A stretch of DNA of 64,000 nucleotides. It comes from CAWJMD01 sp963843835. GTDB taxonomy: Bacteria; Actinomycetota; Actinomycetes; Actinomycetales; CAWJMD01. Position 1 is the stretch's first letter. Every line of letters starts with the position of its first letter. Shown here one piece after another: positions 8,399 to 16,976 of this stretch. Under the pieces are notes generated by a model. The model did no database searches. It saw only the letters and a program-made list of their open reading frames with translations, and was not told the origin of the DNA. The translations under genes were made by a program, and so were the position numbers. The DNA is taken from NCBI GenBank assembly GCA_963843835.1, contig CAWJMD010000004.1, forward strand, positions 124,001 through 188,000. Direction: 5' to 3'.

Positions 8399-9121
8399 AT
8401 GAGCGACCCCGACATCCGGTACTACTTCGACCCGGTCTGTCCCTTCGCCTGGATGACCAGCAAGTGGGTGAGACGCGTGATGGCGCAGCGCGAGTACGCC
8501 GTCGAGTGGCGGTTCATCTCCCTGCGCCTGATCAACTCCCACATCGACTACGACTCGCACTTCCCGCCGGAGTACGAGGGTGGGCACACCGCCGGCCTGA
8601 GGCTGCTGAGAGTCGCTGCGAGAGTGAGGGCCGAACACGGTCCGGAGGCGGTCGGCCCGCTGTACGAGGCACTGGGCACCCACATCTTCGACACGGCCCC
8701 GACCGGTGACGCAGCCCCCGGACACCGCGGGACGCGGCCCTTCCTCGAGCCGATCCTGTCGGAGGTCGGGCTGAGCCCCGAGCTGGCCGAGACGCTGGAC
8801 GACGCGCAGTACGACGCGGAGATCCAGGCCGAGACGGACGAGGCGCTCGGCCTGACCGGCAAGGACGTGGGGACGCCGATCATCCACTTCCAGCCGCCCG
8901 AGGGTGTCGCCTTCTTCGGCCCCGTGATCAGCAGGCTGCCGAGCGAGGATGACGCCGTCCGGCTGTGGGACCACGTGGTCGGGCTCGCGGGCTTCCCGGG
9001 CTTCGCCGAGCTCAAGCGGAGCCTGCGCGAGCTGCCCCAGCTCCGCGGGCTCGGCGTCGGGGAGTCCGAGGTCGGCGCGCAGGAGGACTGGCACGGCGGG
9101 AGCCGCCGGCAGAAGAAGTGA
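8399..9121 (+). CDS. DsbA-family protein, mycothiol-dependent nitroreductase (Rv2466c) type
   Basis: A 240-residue thioredoxin-fold protein with a DsbA-like helical insertion. The N-terminus IRYYFDPVCPFAWMTSKW matches the Rv2466c family, whose best-known member reduces nitro prodrugs with mycothiol. The active site here is Cys-Pro-Phe-Ala, so only the first Cys is present; a single-Cys site still allows a mixed-disulfide mechanism with mycothiol, a thiol of actinobacteria. No Shine-Dalgarno is seen, but TACGCT at 8387-8392 lies six bases before the ATG, so the mRNA is probably leaderless. Confidence 0.8.
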   Translation: MSDPDIRYYFDPVCPFAWMTSKWVRRVMAQREYAVEWRFISLRLINSHIDYDSHFPPEYEGGHTAGLRLLRVAARVRAEHGPEAVGPLYEALGTHIFDTAPTGDAAPGHRGTRPFLEPILSEVGLSPELAETLDDAQYDAEIQAETDEALGLTGKDVGTPIIHFQPPEGVAFFGPVISRLPSEDDAVRLWDHVVGLAGFPGFAELKRSLRELPQLRGLGVGESEVGAQEDWHGGSRRQKK

Positions 9122-9140
9122 CCCGGCGCCGGGTGGTCGC

Positions 9141-9710
9141 TCAGAGGAAGCGGACGGGGTCGAACTCCTCGAGCGGGATGACGCGCACGCGAGGCAGCAT
9201 GCTCGTGAACGCACCGACCTCGTTCTCGAGGTCGAAGACCTGGAGCCCGCTCGGTCCGAGCGCGGTGAAGCCGCTGTTGAAGAACTCCTTGAAGCCGAGC
9301 AGGCCGACGCGGCGTTCCCCGCCCAGCAGACGGGTGATCTGGGGCAGGAAGTCGCCGTCGTGGCTGGCGAGCAGCACGTCGCCCTCGCGCTCGGCGATGG
9401 CGTCCAGCGTGCGCTGGATGCCGATGTCCACGACCTTCTCGCCGGGTCCACCGCTCAGCGGGATGGGCCGGTAGTCCAGCGCGATCAGGGCCTGCACGAA
9501 CGACATCGGCAGGTGGCCGGACGAGGCGTTGAGGAAGAACAGGCCCTTCACCGGCTGCTTCCACACGTCGGTCGCGAACTCGCGCACCCGCTCCCAGCGT
9601 GGTCGCTCATCGGGGTTCGGGCGTCGACCCAGCACGGACACGCCGAGGGTGGCGTCGATGTTCTCGCCGTCCACGATCAGGTAGGTGCTCTTGCCGTCGG
9701 CCGCGTCCAT
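9141..9710 (-). CDS. NYN-domain protein (LabA-like PIN-fold nuclease)
   Basis: A 189-residue NYN domain. The conserved acidic residues appear in LIVDGENID near the N-terminus, in the central DIGIQRTLDAI and in ASHDGDF, as expected for a metal-dependent PIN-like ribonuclease site. It is nearly all domain, with no membrane part. It reads as leaderless: on the minus strand TAGGGT (9717-9722) is six bases from the ATG at 9710. It faces the DsbA-like gene tail to tail with 19 bases between. The RNA target is unknown. Confidence 0.8.
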   Translation of the reverse strand: MDAADGKSTYLIVDGENIDATLGVSVLGRRPNPDERPRWERVREFATDVWKQPVKGLFFLNASSGHLPMSFVQALIALDYRPIPLSGGPGEKVVDIGIQRTLDAIAEREGDVLLASHDGDFLPQITRLLGGERRVGLLGFKEFFNSGFTALGPSGLQVFDLENEVGAFTSMLPRVRVIPLEEFDPVRFL

Positions 9711-9771
9711 GACCGAACCCTAGGGCCGTGCCACCGCCGGGGGCGCGCTGCGACCTCGCGGGCGCGTCGGA

Positions 9772-11415
9772 TCAGTCGACGGTCGTGACTTCCAGGTCGC
9801 CCTCGGCGTAGCGCCGCCGCAGCACCTTCTTGTCGAACTTGCCGACGCTCGTCTTCGGGACCTCCTCGATGAAGGCCCACCGTTCGGGCAGCTGCCACCT
9901 GGCGACCTTGTCGGCCAGGAAGTCGCGCAGCTCCTCGGCGGTGACGGTCTCCTCCACGACGACGGTCGCCAGGGGGCGCTCCCCCCACCTGTCGTCGGGC
10001 ACCCCGACGACGCTCGCCTCGCGCACCTTCGGGTGCGCCATCAGCGCGTTCTCGAGGTCGACCGACGAGATCCACTCGCCCCCCGACTTGATCACGTCCT
10101 TGCTGCGGTCGGTGAGGCGCAGGAAGCCGTCCGGTGTCAGGGAGCCGACGTCCCCGGTGCGGAGCCAGCCCTCGTCGAACTTCTGCGGGTCGTCGTCCAG
10201 GTAGTACGAGGCGGTGACCCATGGCCCCCTGACCTCGAGCTCGCCGACGGACTCGCCGTCCCAAGGCATCTCGGAGCCGTCCGGGCCGATGAGGCGTCCA
10301 CTGACGAGGGTCGCCAGCCGCCCCTGTGTCTCCCGGTACCGCCACGCCTCCTCGCCCTCGACGCCCGCGGGCTCGACCGCGATGGTGCCCAGCGGCGACA
10401 TCTCGGTCATGCCCCACGCGTGCAGGACCCGGATGCCGTGCCGTTCCTCGAAGGCACGCATCAGCGCGGGTGGGCACGCCGATCCGCCGACGATGACCTC
10501 GCGCACGCTGGAGACGTCGACGGGTTCGCCCTTCTCCTCCTGCTCGTCCAGGTGGCGCAGCAGGTCGGCCCAGATCGTCGGCACCGCACCGGCGCCGGTC
10601 ACCTTCTCGGTCTCGATCATGGTGGCCAGCGGCTCGGCCTGGAGGAAGCGGTCCGGCATGATCATCGACGCTCCCGAGAGCAGCGCACCGTAGGGCAGGC
10701 CCCACGCGTTGGCGTGGAACATCGGCACCACGGCCAGCAGCCGGTCGCCCTGACGAACACCCAGCGCGGTCGGCATCACCAGCTGCATCGAGTGCAGGTA
10801 GTTCGATCGGTGGGAGTAGACGACGCCCTTGGGGTTCCCCGTCGTCCCGGACGTGTAACACATTGCTGCGCCAAGATTCTCGTCGAGATCCGGCCACGTG
10901 AACTCGGGCTCCTCGGCGTCGAGGAGACTCCGGTAGTCGTGCACCTCGCACCCACTGGCGCCCAGTGCCTCCCGCGTCTCGTCCGGCACAGGGCCGTTGA
11001 CGATGACGTGCCTGACGGTCTTCAGGTGGGGGAGCAGCTTCGCGAAGGGCGCCGCGAGGCTGTTGTCGACGACCACGACGTCGTCCTCGGCGTGGTTCGC
11101 CACGTAGATCAGCTGCTCGGGGAACAGCCGGATGTTCAGCGCGTGCAGCACGGCCCCCATGCTCGGGACCGTCAGGTAGAGCTCGAGGTGCTCCTCGTTG
11201 TTCCACATGAACGTGGCGACCCGCTCGTCGCCGACCACCCCCAGCCTGCGCAGCGCGTTCGCCAGTCGCCGGCAGTCCTCCCCGACCTCGCGGTAGGTCG
11301 ACCGCCGGGGCCCGTCCGGCGTCCACGTCACCACCTCCTGGGCGGCGTGCACCGTCGTGCCGTACTCGAGGATCTGCGAGATCAGGAGGGGCTGTTCCTG
11401 CATGGTGCTGCGCAC
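9772..11415 (-). CDS. Fatty acyl-CoA synthetase (AMP-forming)
   Basis: A 547-residue AMP-binding enzyme of the long/medium-chain acyl-CoA ligase group. In order it has YTSGTTGNPKG (ATP loop, about residue 185), the ALNIRLFPEQL segment typical of fatty acyl ligases, GMTEMSP, GWLRTGD, SGGEWIS and the C-terminal SVGKFDKK that holds the catalytic Lys. It activates a fatty acid to its CoA thioester via an adenylate. The start GTG 11415 has AAGGAG five bases upstream, better placed than the ATG at 11403. It stands alone, divergent from the Tat-exported protein gene. Confidence 0.88.
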   Translation of the reverse strand: MRSTMQEQPLLISQILEYGTTVHAAQEVVTWTPDGPRRSTYREVGEDCRRLANALRRLGVVGDERVATFMWNNEEHLELYLTVPSMGAVLHALNIRLFPEQLIYVANHAEDDVVVVDNSLAAPFAKLLPHLKTVRHVIVNGPVPDETREALGASGCEVHDYRSLLDAEEPEFTWPDLDENLGAAMCYTSGTTGNPKGVVYSHRSNYLHSMQLVMPTALGVRQGDRLLAVVPMFHANAWGLPYGALLSGASMIMPDRFLQAEPLATMIETEKVTGAGAVPTIWADLLRHLDEQEEKGEPVDVSSVREVIVGGSACPPALMRAFEERHGIRVLHAWGMTEMSPLGTIAVEPAGVEGEEAWRYRETQGRLATLVSGRLIGPDGSEMPWDGESVGELEVRGPWVTASYYLDDDPQKFDEGWLRTGDVGSLTPDGFLRLTDRSKDVIKSGGEWISSVDLENALMAHPKVREASVVGVPDDRWGERPLATVVVEETVTAEELRDFLADKVARWQLPERWAFIEEVPKTSVGKFDKKVLRRRYAEGDLEVTTVD

Positions 11416-11598
11416 TGGGTCTCCTTCGACGGTGGCGAGCGGGCTGCTCGTATCGTCGCCGGTTCCAGCTGACTCGGCTAGCGCGAACGGGTGCCGCGAG
11501 GGCCCAAGTCTTCCCAAGCCGCCACAGAACGTGCATGATCACGCTGTCTTGAATGACCGAGTTGCACTTTTTGATCCCTTCGACCGACGAGGACTCCT

Positions 11599-12582
11599 GT
11601 GCGCCGTGACCGTCGAGTGATCCCGCCACCGACAAGCCCCACCGACCCCAGCAGGCGTGCCGCGCTCGCCGGCCTCGGGTCGGTGGCCGCCCTGGTCTGG
11701 CTCCCGTCGCGGGTGGCCGTGGCCGCGCCCGGTCGACCGGGAGCCACCGCTTCCGTCGACGAGGTGCGAGACGCAGCAGCCGGTTTCGGCCAGGACGCCA
11801 CCCGCAGGTCATGCCTCGTGCTGCGTGACGACGGCTGGGTGCTCGTCGAAGTCGACGGCACCGAGAGGCCCACAACCGGCCTGGGCTCCAGCACGGTGGC
11901 CGCCGTGTCCGCCGACCCGCAGGGCCGCACCAGCACGGCCGTCGGATGGTCGACGACGCCGGGCGCCACCGGCCCGACGGACACCGCGCGGATGTGGACC
12001 TCGTCCGACGGGGTGGCCTGGTCGCCGGTCCGCACCGCGACGCCGGCGGGCTCGAGACTGACCGCCGTCGCGACGGCGGACGACGGGTCCGTGCTCGCCG
12101 TCGGAGCCGTGCTCTCGATGGAGGGGCACCCCCGCCTGTTGCTGAGCGTCTCGGTAGCCTCCCCGTCCGACCGCACGGCGGTCCCCGAGGTCGGAGGCGA
12201 CCTGGCCGGGTACCCGGAGGCGCTCACGGCGGCCGGCCGCGGCTGGGTGGCCGCGGTCGTGACGGCGCAGGGCAGCACGCTTCAGGCCTCCCGCGACGGC
12301 ACGCGCTGGCGGGTGCTGCCGGGGGGTCGCCTGAGCGGTGTCGCGGTCGCCGACCTCTCGGTCGTGACCGGGGGCACCGATGACGCCCCCCTGCTCACCG
12401 TGGTGGGCAACGACGTCGCGGGCACCCAGCCGGTGCTCGGGGAGTACTCACGGGGCCGGCTGACGCGGCGGCAGCCTCCCGTCCAGGCCCCGGCTGCAGC
12501 ACGTGCGGTCGCCTCCGACGGCTCGGGTCGTCGCCAGTCCGCCTGGCTGACCACAGACCGTCTCGACGTCGTCACCACCTGA
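11599..12582 (+). CDS. Tat-exported protein of unknown function, possible beta-propeller
   Basis: A 327-residue protein. Arg19-Arg20 in SRRAALAGLGSVAALVWL followed by a hydrophobic stretch and AVAA makes a twin-arginine signal peptide with a likely cut near residue 41. The mature part has repeating units of the type MWTSSDGVAWSPV and LQASRDGTRWRVL, as in BNR/sialidase-like beta-propeller blades, and no cysteine cluster. GTG 11599 has GAGGA just upstream. It lies ten bases before the peptidase-like gene, so the two form an operon. The function is unknown; a cell-surface or extracellular role is inferred from the signal. Confidence 0.65.
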   Translation: MRRDRRVIPPPTSPTDPSRRAALAGLGSVAALVWLPSRVAVAAPGRPGATASVDEVRDAAAGFGQDATRRSCLVLRDDGWVLVEVDGTERPTTGLGSSTVAAVSADPQGRTSTAVGWSTTPGATGPTDTARMWTSSDGVAWSPVRTATPAGSRLTAVATADDGSVLAVGAVLSMEGHPRLLLSVSVASPSDRTAVPEVGGDLAGYPEALTAAGRGWVAAVVTAQGSTLQASRDGTRWRVLPGGRLSGVAVADLSVVTGGTDDAPLLTVVGNDVAGTQPVLGEYSRGRLTRRQPPVQAPAAARAVASDGSGRRQSAWLTTDRLDVVTT

Positions 12583-12592
12583 GGAGCACCGT

Positions 12593-13258
12593 TTGTCCGC
12601 GACCGAGAAGGCCTTCTCCGCCATCGACGGCACGCCCGTCTACTACTGGCGCAGCACCTGGGGCAGCACCGCCCCCCGCACCTGGTACTGCACCTTCGCG
12701 TTCTACGACCAGCTCGTCGTGTGGATCCGGGCCCTGCGCTCGGCCTCCGCCGCCTACGGGAGCCTCAGCTACCTCGTCTCCGCAGGGTTCTACGTCAACA
12801 AGACCGGGCAGCACGGCGCGGGTACTGCGATGGACCTGGACTACCTGAGGTGGAGCGGGGGACAGGTCAGCTCGCCGATCGAGCAGCACCACGTCGCCTC
12901 GCAGCAGCTCGCGCGGCGCTACCTCGCGGTCGAGGCCACCACCCGCAGGTACTTCAGGTACGTGCTCGACGGCTGGTACCCCAACCACGCCGACCACATC
13001 CACGCCGACTTCGGCGGCCTGCCCGTGCTCTGCCTCAAGTCGTCCGAGTCGGACACGAAGTTCGTGCAGGGTCTGTGCAACAACCACATGAACTCGGGCC
13101 TGGCCATCGACGGTGTCTGGGGGTCGCTGACGCAGGCGGCCTTCGACCAGGCGAAGTCCAAGCTCGGCATCACCGGTGACCCGCACACGAGCAGTACGGT
13201 CTGGCGCTCGTTCCTGGTCGCCTCGGCGCAGAAGGGGTTCGCCAACCAGGCGTTCTAG
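12593..13258 (+). CDS. Extensin-like/M15-type peptidase with C-terminal peptidoglycan-binding motif
   Basis: A 221-residue protein. The segment QHGAGTAMDLD (His74, Asp81) and the later HADHIHADF (His135, His137) form the zinc-ligand pattern of the extensin-like/VanY D,D-carboxypeptidase fold, which cuts peptidoglycan peptides. The C-terminal DGVWGSLTQAAFDQA looks like a peptidoglycan-binding type 1 repeat. The start is a TTG at 12593 with GAGGAG six bases upstream; no other start fits. There is no signal peptide, which is odd for a wall enzyme, while its operon partner is Tat-exported. A phage-type endolysin origin is possible but no phage gene is nearby. Confidence 0.65.
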   Translation: MSATEKAFSAIDGTPVYYWRSTWGSTAPRTWYCTFAFYDQLVVWIRALRSASAAYGSLSYLVSAGFYVNKTGQHGAGTAMDLDYLRWSGGQVSSPIEQHHVASQQLARRYLAVEATTRRYFRYVLDGWYPNHADHIHADFGGLPVLCLKSSESDTKFVQGLCNNHMNSGLAIDGVWGSLTQAAFDQAKSKLGITGDPHTSSTVWRSFLVASAQKGFANQAF

Positions 13259-13275
13259 GTGCCACGACGTCCCAG

Positions 13276-13316
13276 CGCGAGGAGGGGGGCGCGAGGAGGG
13301 GGGACGCGAGGAGGTC
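13276..13316. repeat. Three short imperfect direct repeats (cgcgaggaggggg)
   Basis: Three units of 14, 15 and 12 bases, each beginning cgcgaggagg, lie head to tail between the stops of two convergent genes. They probably arose by slippage. No function is suggested. Confidence 0.6.
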
Positions 13317-13317
13317 G

Positions 13318-14154
13318 TCAGGTCGGGGGGTCGAGCACGGCGTCGGCGACGGCGGCGGGCCTCTGGTCGGGCACCCAGTGGGAGACGCCCTCCAGGACCA
13401 CGAGGCGGTACGGGGCCTCGACGAGCTGCTCGCACATCTGCACCGCGACGGGGCCGCTGGCGATGTCCCCGTCGCCCCACACCAGCGTCGTCGGCACGGC
13501 CACGGGGCCGACGCCGGCCAGCGCCGGGGTGTCGAGGGCCGAGTACCAGGCCAGCGCGCCCCGCAGCGTCGCCGGGTCCGAGAGCGGACCCGCGTGCAGC
13601 GCGATGCCCTCGTCGTCCAGCCCCGACCCCTCGTACATCGCCTTCAGCCGGCGCGCGTCGTCGGCCAGCAGGATGTGGGCCGCCTTGTCGCGCTGCCGGA
13701 ACAGCACCATGTAAGCGGAGCGCTGACGCTGGTCCGGGTCGTGGGCGACTGCCGAGGCGAAGGCGCGCGGGTGTGGGATCGACACGGCGACGAGCGATCT
13801 CACCCGCTCCGGATGCCGGGCAGCCAGGGTCCAGGCGATGACGGCTCCCCAGTCGTGGCCGACGAGGTCGACCTGCTCGGCCCCCACCGCGTCGATCGCG
13901 GCCAGCGCGTCTCCGACCAGGTGGTCGAGCGCGTACGCCTCGACCTCGTCCGGCCGGGCGTCGGCGCAGTAGCCACGCTGTTCGAGGGCGAGCGTCCGGC
14001 GACCCGCGGCGTGCAGGGCGGGCAGCACCCCGTCCCAGCAGCGCCAGGTCTGGGGGAACCCGTGCAGCGCCAGGACGGGGACGGGGTCGGCGTCACCCCC
14101 TGCGGGGCCGCCGACGTGCAGGGGCAGGTGGAGTCCATCGCGGTCGACGATCAC
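13318..14154 (-). CDS. Alpha/beta hydrolase, epoxide hydrolase-like
   Basis: A 278-residue alpha/beta hydrolase. LHGFPQTWRCWD carries the HGFP oxyanion motif of epoxide hydrolases and haloalkane dehalogenases; VGHDWGAVIAW holds the nucleophile as Asp (GHDWG), also as in those enzymes; DGDIA and VSHWV hold the acid and the catalytic His. It should therefore hydrolyse an epoxide or a C-halogen bond through an aspartyl ester, but the substrate is unknown. GTG 14154 is chosen because TAGTGT (minus strand, 14162-14167) sits seven bases upstream, giving a leaderless start. Confidence 0.82.
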   Translation of the reverse strand: MIVDRDGLHLPLHVGGPAGGDADPVPVLALHGFPQTWRCWDGVLPALHAAGRRTLALEQRGYCADARPDEVEAYALDHLVGDALAAIDAVGAEQVDLVGHDWGAVIAWTLAARHPERVRSLVAVSIPHPRAFASAVAHDPDQRQRSAYMVLFRQRDKAAHILLADDARRLKAMYEGSGLDDEGIALHAGPLSDPATLRGALAWYSALDTPALAGVGPVAVPTTLVWGDGDIASGPVAVQMCEQLVEAPYRLVVLEGVSHWVPDQRPAAVADAVLDPPT

Positions 14155-14230
14155 CAAGCCGACACTAGGCCGAGCCGGTCTCGGACCCGGCCTGCGGGGG
14201 TACCGCGGGGTAACCCGACACAATGGCCCC

Positions 14231-15643
14231 ATGGTTGCCGCCCCCAGCGTCTCGTACTCGATCACCGTCCGCCTCGAGCTGCCGGCGAGGCCGACCGCCG
14301 TCAGCGAGCTCACCACCTGCATCGAGCAGGCCGGTGGCATCGTCACGGCCATCGACGTCACGGCGTCCGGCTCGGACAGGGTGCGTATCGACGTCACCTG
14401 CGCCGCCCGCGACTCCGACCACGCGACCGAGCTGGTGGACGCGCTGCGCGCCCTCGACGGCGTCGAGATCGGCAAGGTCTCCGACCGCACGTTCCTCATG
14501 CACCTCGGCGGCAAGCTGTCGGTCGAGTCGAAGGTGCCGATCCGCAACCGTGACGACCTGTCGCTGGTCTACACGCCCGGCGTGGCGCGCATCTGCCAGG
14601 CGATCGTCGACAACCCCCACGACGCCCGGAACCTCACGATCAAGCGCAACACCGTCGCCGTCGTCACCGACGGCTCCGCCGTGCTGGGCCTCGGCAACAT
14701 CGGGCCCCTCGCGGCGCTGCCGGTGATGGAGGGGAAGGCCGCGCTGTTCAAGCGCTTCGCCGGGATCGACGCGTTCCCCCTCTGCCTCGACACCCAGGAC
14801 ACCGAGGCGATCATCGCCACGGTCAAGGCGATCGCCCCCGGGTTCGCCGGCATCAACCTCGAGGACATCTCGGCGCCGCGGTGCTTCGAGATCGAGGAGC
14901 GGCTGCGGGCCGAGCTCGACATCCCGGTCTTCCACGACGACCAGCACGGCACCGCGATCGTCGCGGTCGCCGCCCTCACCAACGCGCTCAAGGTCGTGCA
15001 CAAGAACATCGCCGGCGTGCGGATCGTGATGGCAGGTGCGGGCGCCGCCGGCACCGCGATCATCAAGCTGCTGGTGGCCGCTGGGGCCCGGGACGTGGTC
15101 GTGAGCGACGTCAACGGCGTGATCCACCCCGGCAGGACCGACCTCGACTCGACCTCGAAGTGGATGGTGGAGAACACCAACCCGCGCGGCGTGACCGGCA
15201 CCCTGGCCGACTCCCTGGCCGGCGCGGACGTCTTCATCGGCGTGAGCGCGCCCGACATCCTCACCGAGGACGACATCGCCACGATGGCGGAGGACGCGAT
15301 CGTCTTCGCCATGGCCAACCCGGTGCCGGAGGTCGACCCCGTCGCCGCGTCGCGCCACGCCGCGGTCGTCGCCACCGGCCGCAGCGACTTCGCCAACCAG
15401 ATCAACAACGTGCTGGTCTTCCCGGGCGTCTTCCGAGGGCTGCTCGACGCTCAGTCGCGCACGATCACGCCTGCTGTGCTGCTGGCCGCGGCCACCGCTC
15501 TGGCCGGTGTCGTGGGCGACGACGAGCGCAACGCCACCTACATCGTCCCGAGCGTCTTCCACCCCGACGTCGCGAGCGTCGTGGCCAGCGCCGTCCAGGC
15601 CGCCGTCAAGGAGGGCGGGCCCAGCGTCAGCGACCACCCGTGA
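14231..15643 (+). CDS. NAD-dependent malic enzyme with N-terminal ACT domain
   Basis: A 470-residue malic enzyme. Residues 1-80 form an ACT domain (SYSITVRLELPARPTAVSEL) that usually binds an amino acid as an effector. The catalytic part contains SLVYTPGVA, the Lys of the VEGKAALFKRF region, the metal site EDISAPRCF and FHDDQHGTA, and the Rossmann motif GAGAAGTAI. It converts malate to pyruvate and CO2 with reduction of NAD(P). CACAAT six bases before the ATG suggests a leaderless transcript. The VanZ-like gene overlaps its stop by four bases. Confidence 0.92.
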   Translation: MVAAPSVSYSITVRLELPARPTAVSELTTCIEQAGGIVTAIDVTASGSDRVRIDVTCAARDSDHATELVDALRALDGVEIGKVSDRTFLMHLGGKLSVESKVPIRNRDDLSLVYTPGVARICQAIVDNPHDARNLTIKRNTVAVVTDGSAVLGLGNIGPLAALPVMEGKAALFKRFAGIDAFPLCLDTQDTEAIIATVKAIAPGFAGINLEDISAPRCFEIEERLRAELDIPVFHDDQHGTAIVAVAALTNALKVVHKNIAGVRIVMAGAGAAGTAIIKLLVAAGARDVVVSDVNGVIHPGRTDLDSTSKWMVENTNPRGVTGTLADSLAGADVFIGVSAPDILTEDDIATMAEDAIVFAMANPVPEVDPVAASRHAAVVATGRSDFANQINNVLVFPGVFRGLLDAQSRTITPAVLLAAATALAGVVGDDERNATYIVPSVFHPDVASVVASAVQAAVKEGGPSVSDHP

Positions 15644-16002
15644 CACGCCGCGGCTGGACCGTCCTCGCCGCTGCCGCCCTGGTCGTCCAGCTCGTGGTGC
15701 TCTACTGGCCGCGGCCGTCCGTGCCCGGGGGACTCGCCGGGTACGACCTGCTGGTGCACGCCGTGGTCTTCGGCGCCGTGGCCTACCCCTCCCTGCGTGC
15801 CGGCCTTCCCGCCTGGGCCGTCGCCGCGGTGCTGGTCGGCCACGCTCTGCTGAGCGAGGTGCTGCAGTGGACGGTGGTGCCGGGCCGGTCGGGGGACGTC
15901 ACCGACGCCCTGGCCGACATCGCAGGTGTCGTCGTCGCGGTGGCCGCTTGGTGGTGGGCCGAGGCCGGGACACGACGGGGACGACCTTCCGGTCCTGGGT
16001 AG
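15640..16002 (+). CDS. VanZ-like membrane protein
   Basis: A 120-residue protein with about four hydrophobic segments. The pattern GYDLLVHAVVFGAVAY and LLSEVLQWTVVPGRSGDVTD is typical of the VanZ-like family (conserved His, Glu, and Asp in the GR..D.xD region). VanZ gives low-level teicoplanin resistance in enterococci; most relatives have no known role. The GTG overlaps the stop of the malic enzyme gene (GTGA), so translation is coupled. Confidence 0.8.
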   Translation: MTRRGWTVLAAAALVVQLVVLYWPRPSVPGGLAGYDLLVHAVVFGAVAYPSLRAGLPAWAVAAVLVGHALLSEVLQWTVVPGRSGDVTDALADIAGVVVAVAAWWWAEAGTRRGRPSGPG

Positions 16003-16065
16003 GGGTCGTCCGGTAACTCCTCGCCCGTGCTGCCGGGGAACCCGACGTCGCGCCATGATGGGCGC

Positions 16066-16623
16066 ATGACCACCTGGCTGACCGGCAAGCTGCTGGTGGC
16101 CACACCCGCCCTCGAGCACCCGACCTTCCGGCGGACGGTGATCCTGCTGCTCGACCACTCCGAGGACGGCGCGCTCGGTGTGGTGGTCAACCGTCCGTCA
16201 GGCGTCGACGTCGAGGCCGTCCTGCCGGGCTGGCAGCCGTACGCGACCGTGCCGGGGCGCCTCTACACCGGCGGCCCGGTGAGCCAGGACTCCGCGCTCG
16301 GGCTGGCGTCGGTGCCCGGCGACGACGACGAACCGCCCGGCATCCGCCGGATCATCGGATCTCTTGGGGTCGTGGACCTCGACGTGGAGCCGAACGACCT
16401 GGCCGAGACGATCGGCGGGCTGCGGATCTTCGCCGGGTACGCGGGGTGGAGCAGCGGGCAGCTCGAGGACGAGATCGTGGAGGGCTCCTGGTTCGTGGTG
16501 GACGCCGCGCCGCGCGACGCCTTCACCGACGACCCCGAGGGACTGTGGCCGCTCGTGCTGCGCAGGCAGGGCGGGGACCTCGCACTGGTCGCGACGTACC
16601 CCGACGACCCCGCCATGAACTAG
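16066..16623 (+). CDS. UPF0301 (YqgE/AlgH) family protein
   Basis: A 185-residue protein of the YqgE/AlgH family, normal in length. LTGKLLVATPAL, FRRTVILLLDHSEDGALGVVVNRP and the GYAGWSSGQLEDEI segment are the family hallmarks. The function is unknown; it is a soluble cytoplasmic protein. CATGAT lies six bases before the ATG, so a leaderless start is likely. It is followed by the DUF3039 gene, which has its own promoter-like box. Confidence 0.9.
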   Translation: MTTWLTGKLLVATPALEHPTFRRTVILLLDHSEDGALGVVVNRPSGVDVEAVLPGWQPYATVPGRLYTGGPVSQDSALGLASVPGDDDEPPGIRRIIGSLGVVDLDVEPNDLAETIGGLRIFAGYAGWSSGQLEDEIVEGSWFVVDAAPRDAFTDDPEGLWPLVLRRQGGDLALVATYPDDPAMN

Positions 16624-16661
16624 GGGTGGGACCGCTCACGCGCCGGTCGTAGAGTTGCGCC

Positions 16662-16976
16662 ATGAGCGAGCCGTTGCCCCCTCCCACCCCCGAACCGCTG
16701 TCGGAGCCGTCCCGGAGCGGGCAGACCACCGGGCTGCTGGAGCGCGAGCGGGTCGAGCAGACCGTCGAGCCGGGCGACCACGAGCGTTTCTCGCACTACG
16801 TGCGCAAGGAGAAGATCCTCACCTCCGCGCTCTCCGGCGAACCGGTGATCGCCCTCTGCGGGAAGGTCTGGGTGCCGGGCCGCGACCCGAAGAAGTTCCC
16901 GGTGTGCCCCATCTGCCAGGAGATCTACGACGGACTGCGCGCGCCCAAGGACTCGGGTCCCGGATCGGAGCAGTGA
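16662..16976 (+). CDS. DUF3039 protein
   Basis: A 104-residue protein. The N-terminal half is Pro/Glu-rich and disordered. The C-terminal half is DUF3039, with SHYVRKEKI, ALCGKVWVPGRDPKKFPVCP and the pair CPIC, so three or four Cys could hold a zinc. The family is restricted to actinobacteria. TAGAGT at 16650-16655 is six bases before the ATG, which indicates a leaderless mRNA. The MFS gene overlaps by four bases (GTGA), and the helicase follows, so this may be one unit. Confidence 0.88.
   Translation: MSEPLPPPTPEPLSEPSRSGQTTGLLERERVEQTVEPGDHERFSHYVRKEKILTSALSGEPVIALCGKVWVPGRDPKKFPVCPICQEIYDGLRAPKDSGPGSEQ

Noticed and set aside
9121..9134. acccggcgccgggt as a strong terminator
   Set aside because: A perfect palindrome, but as RNA it gives only a 5-bp stem with a 4-base loop; too weak to call.
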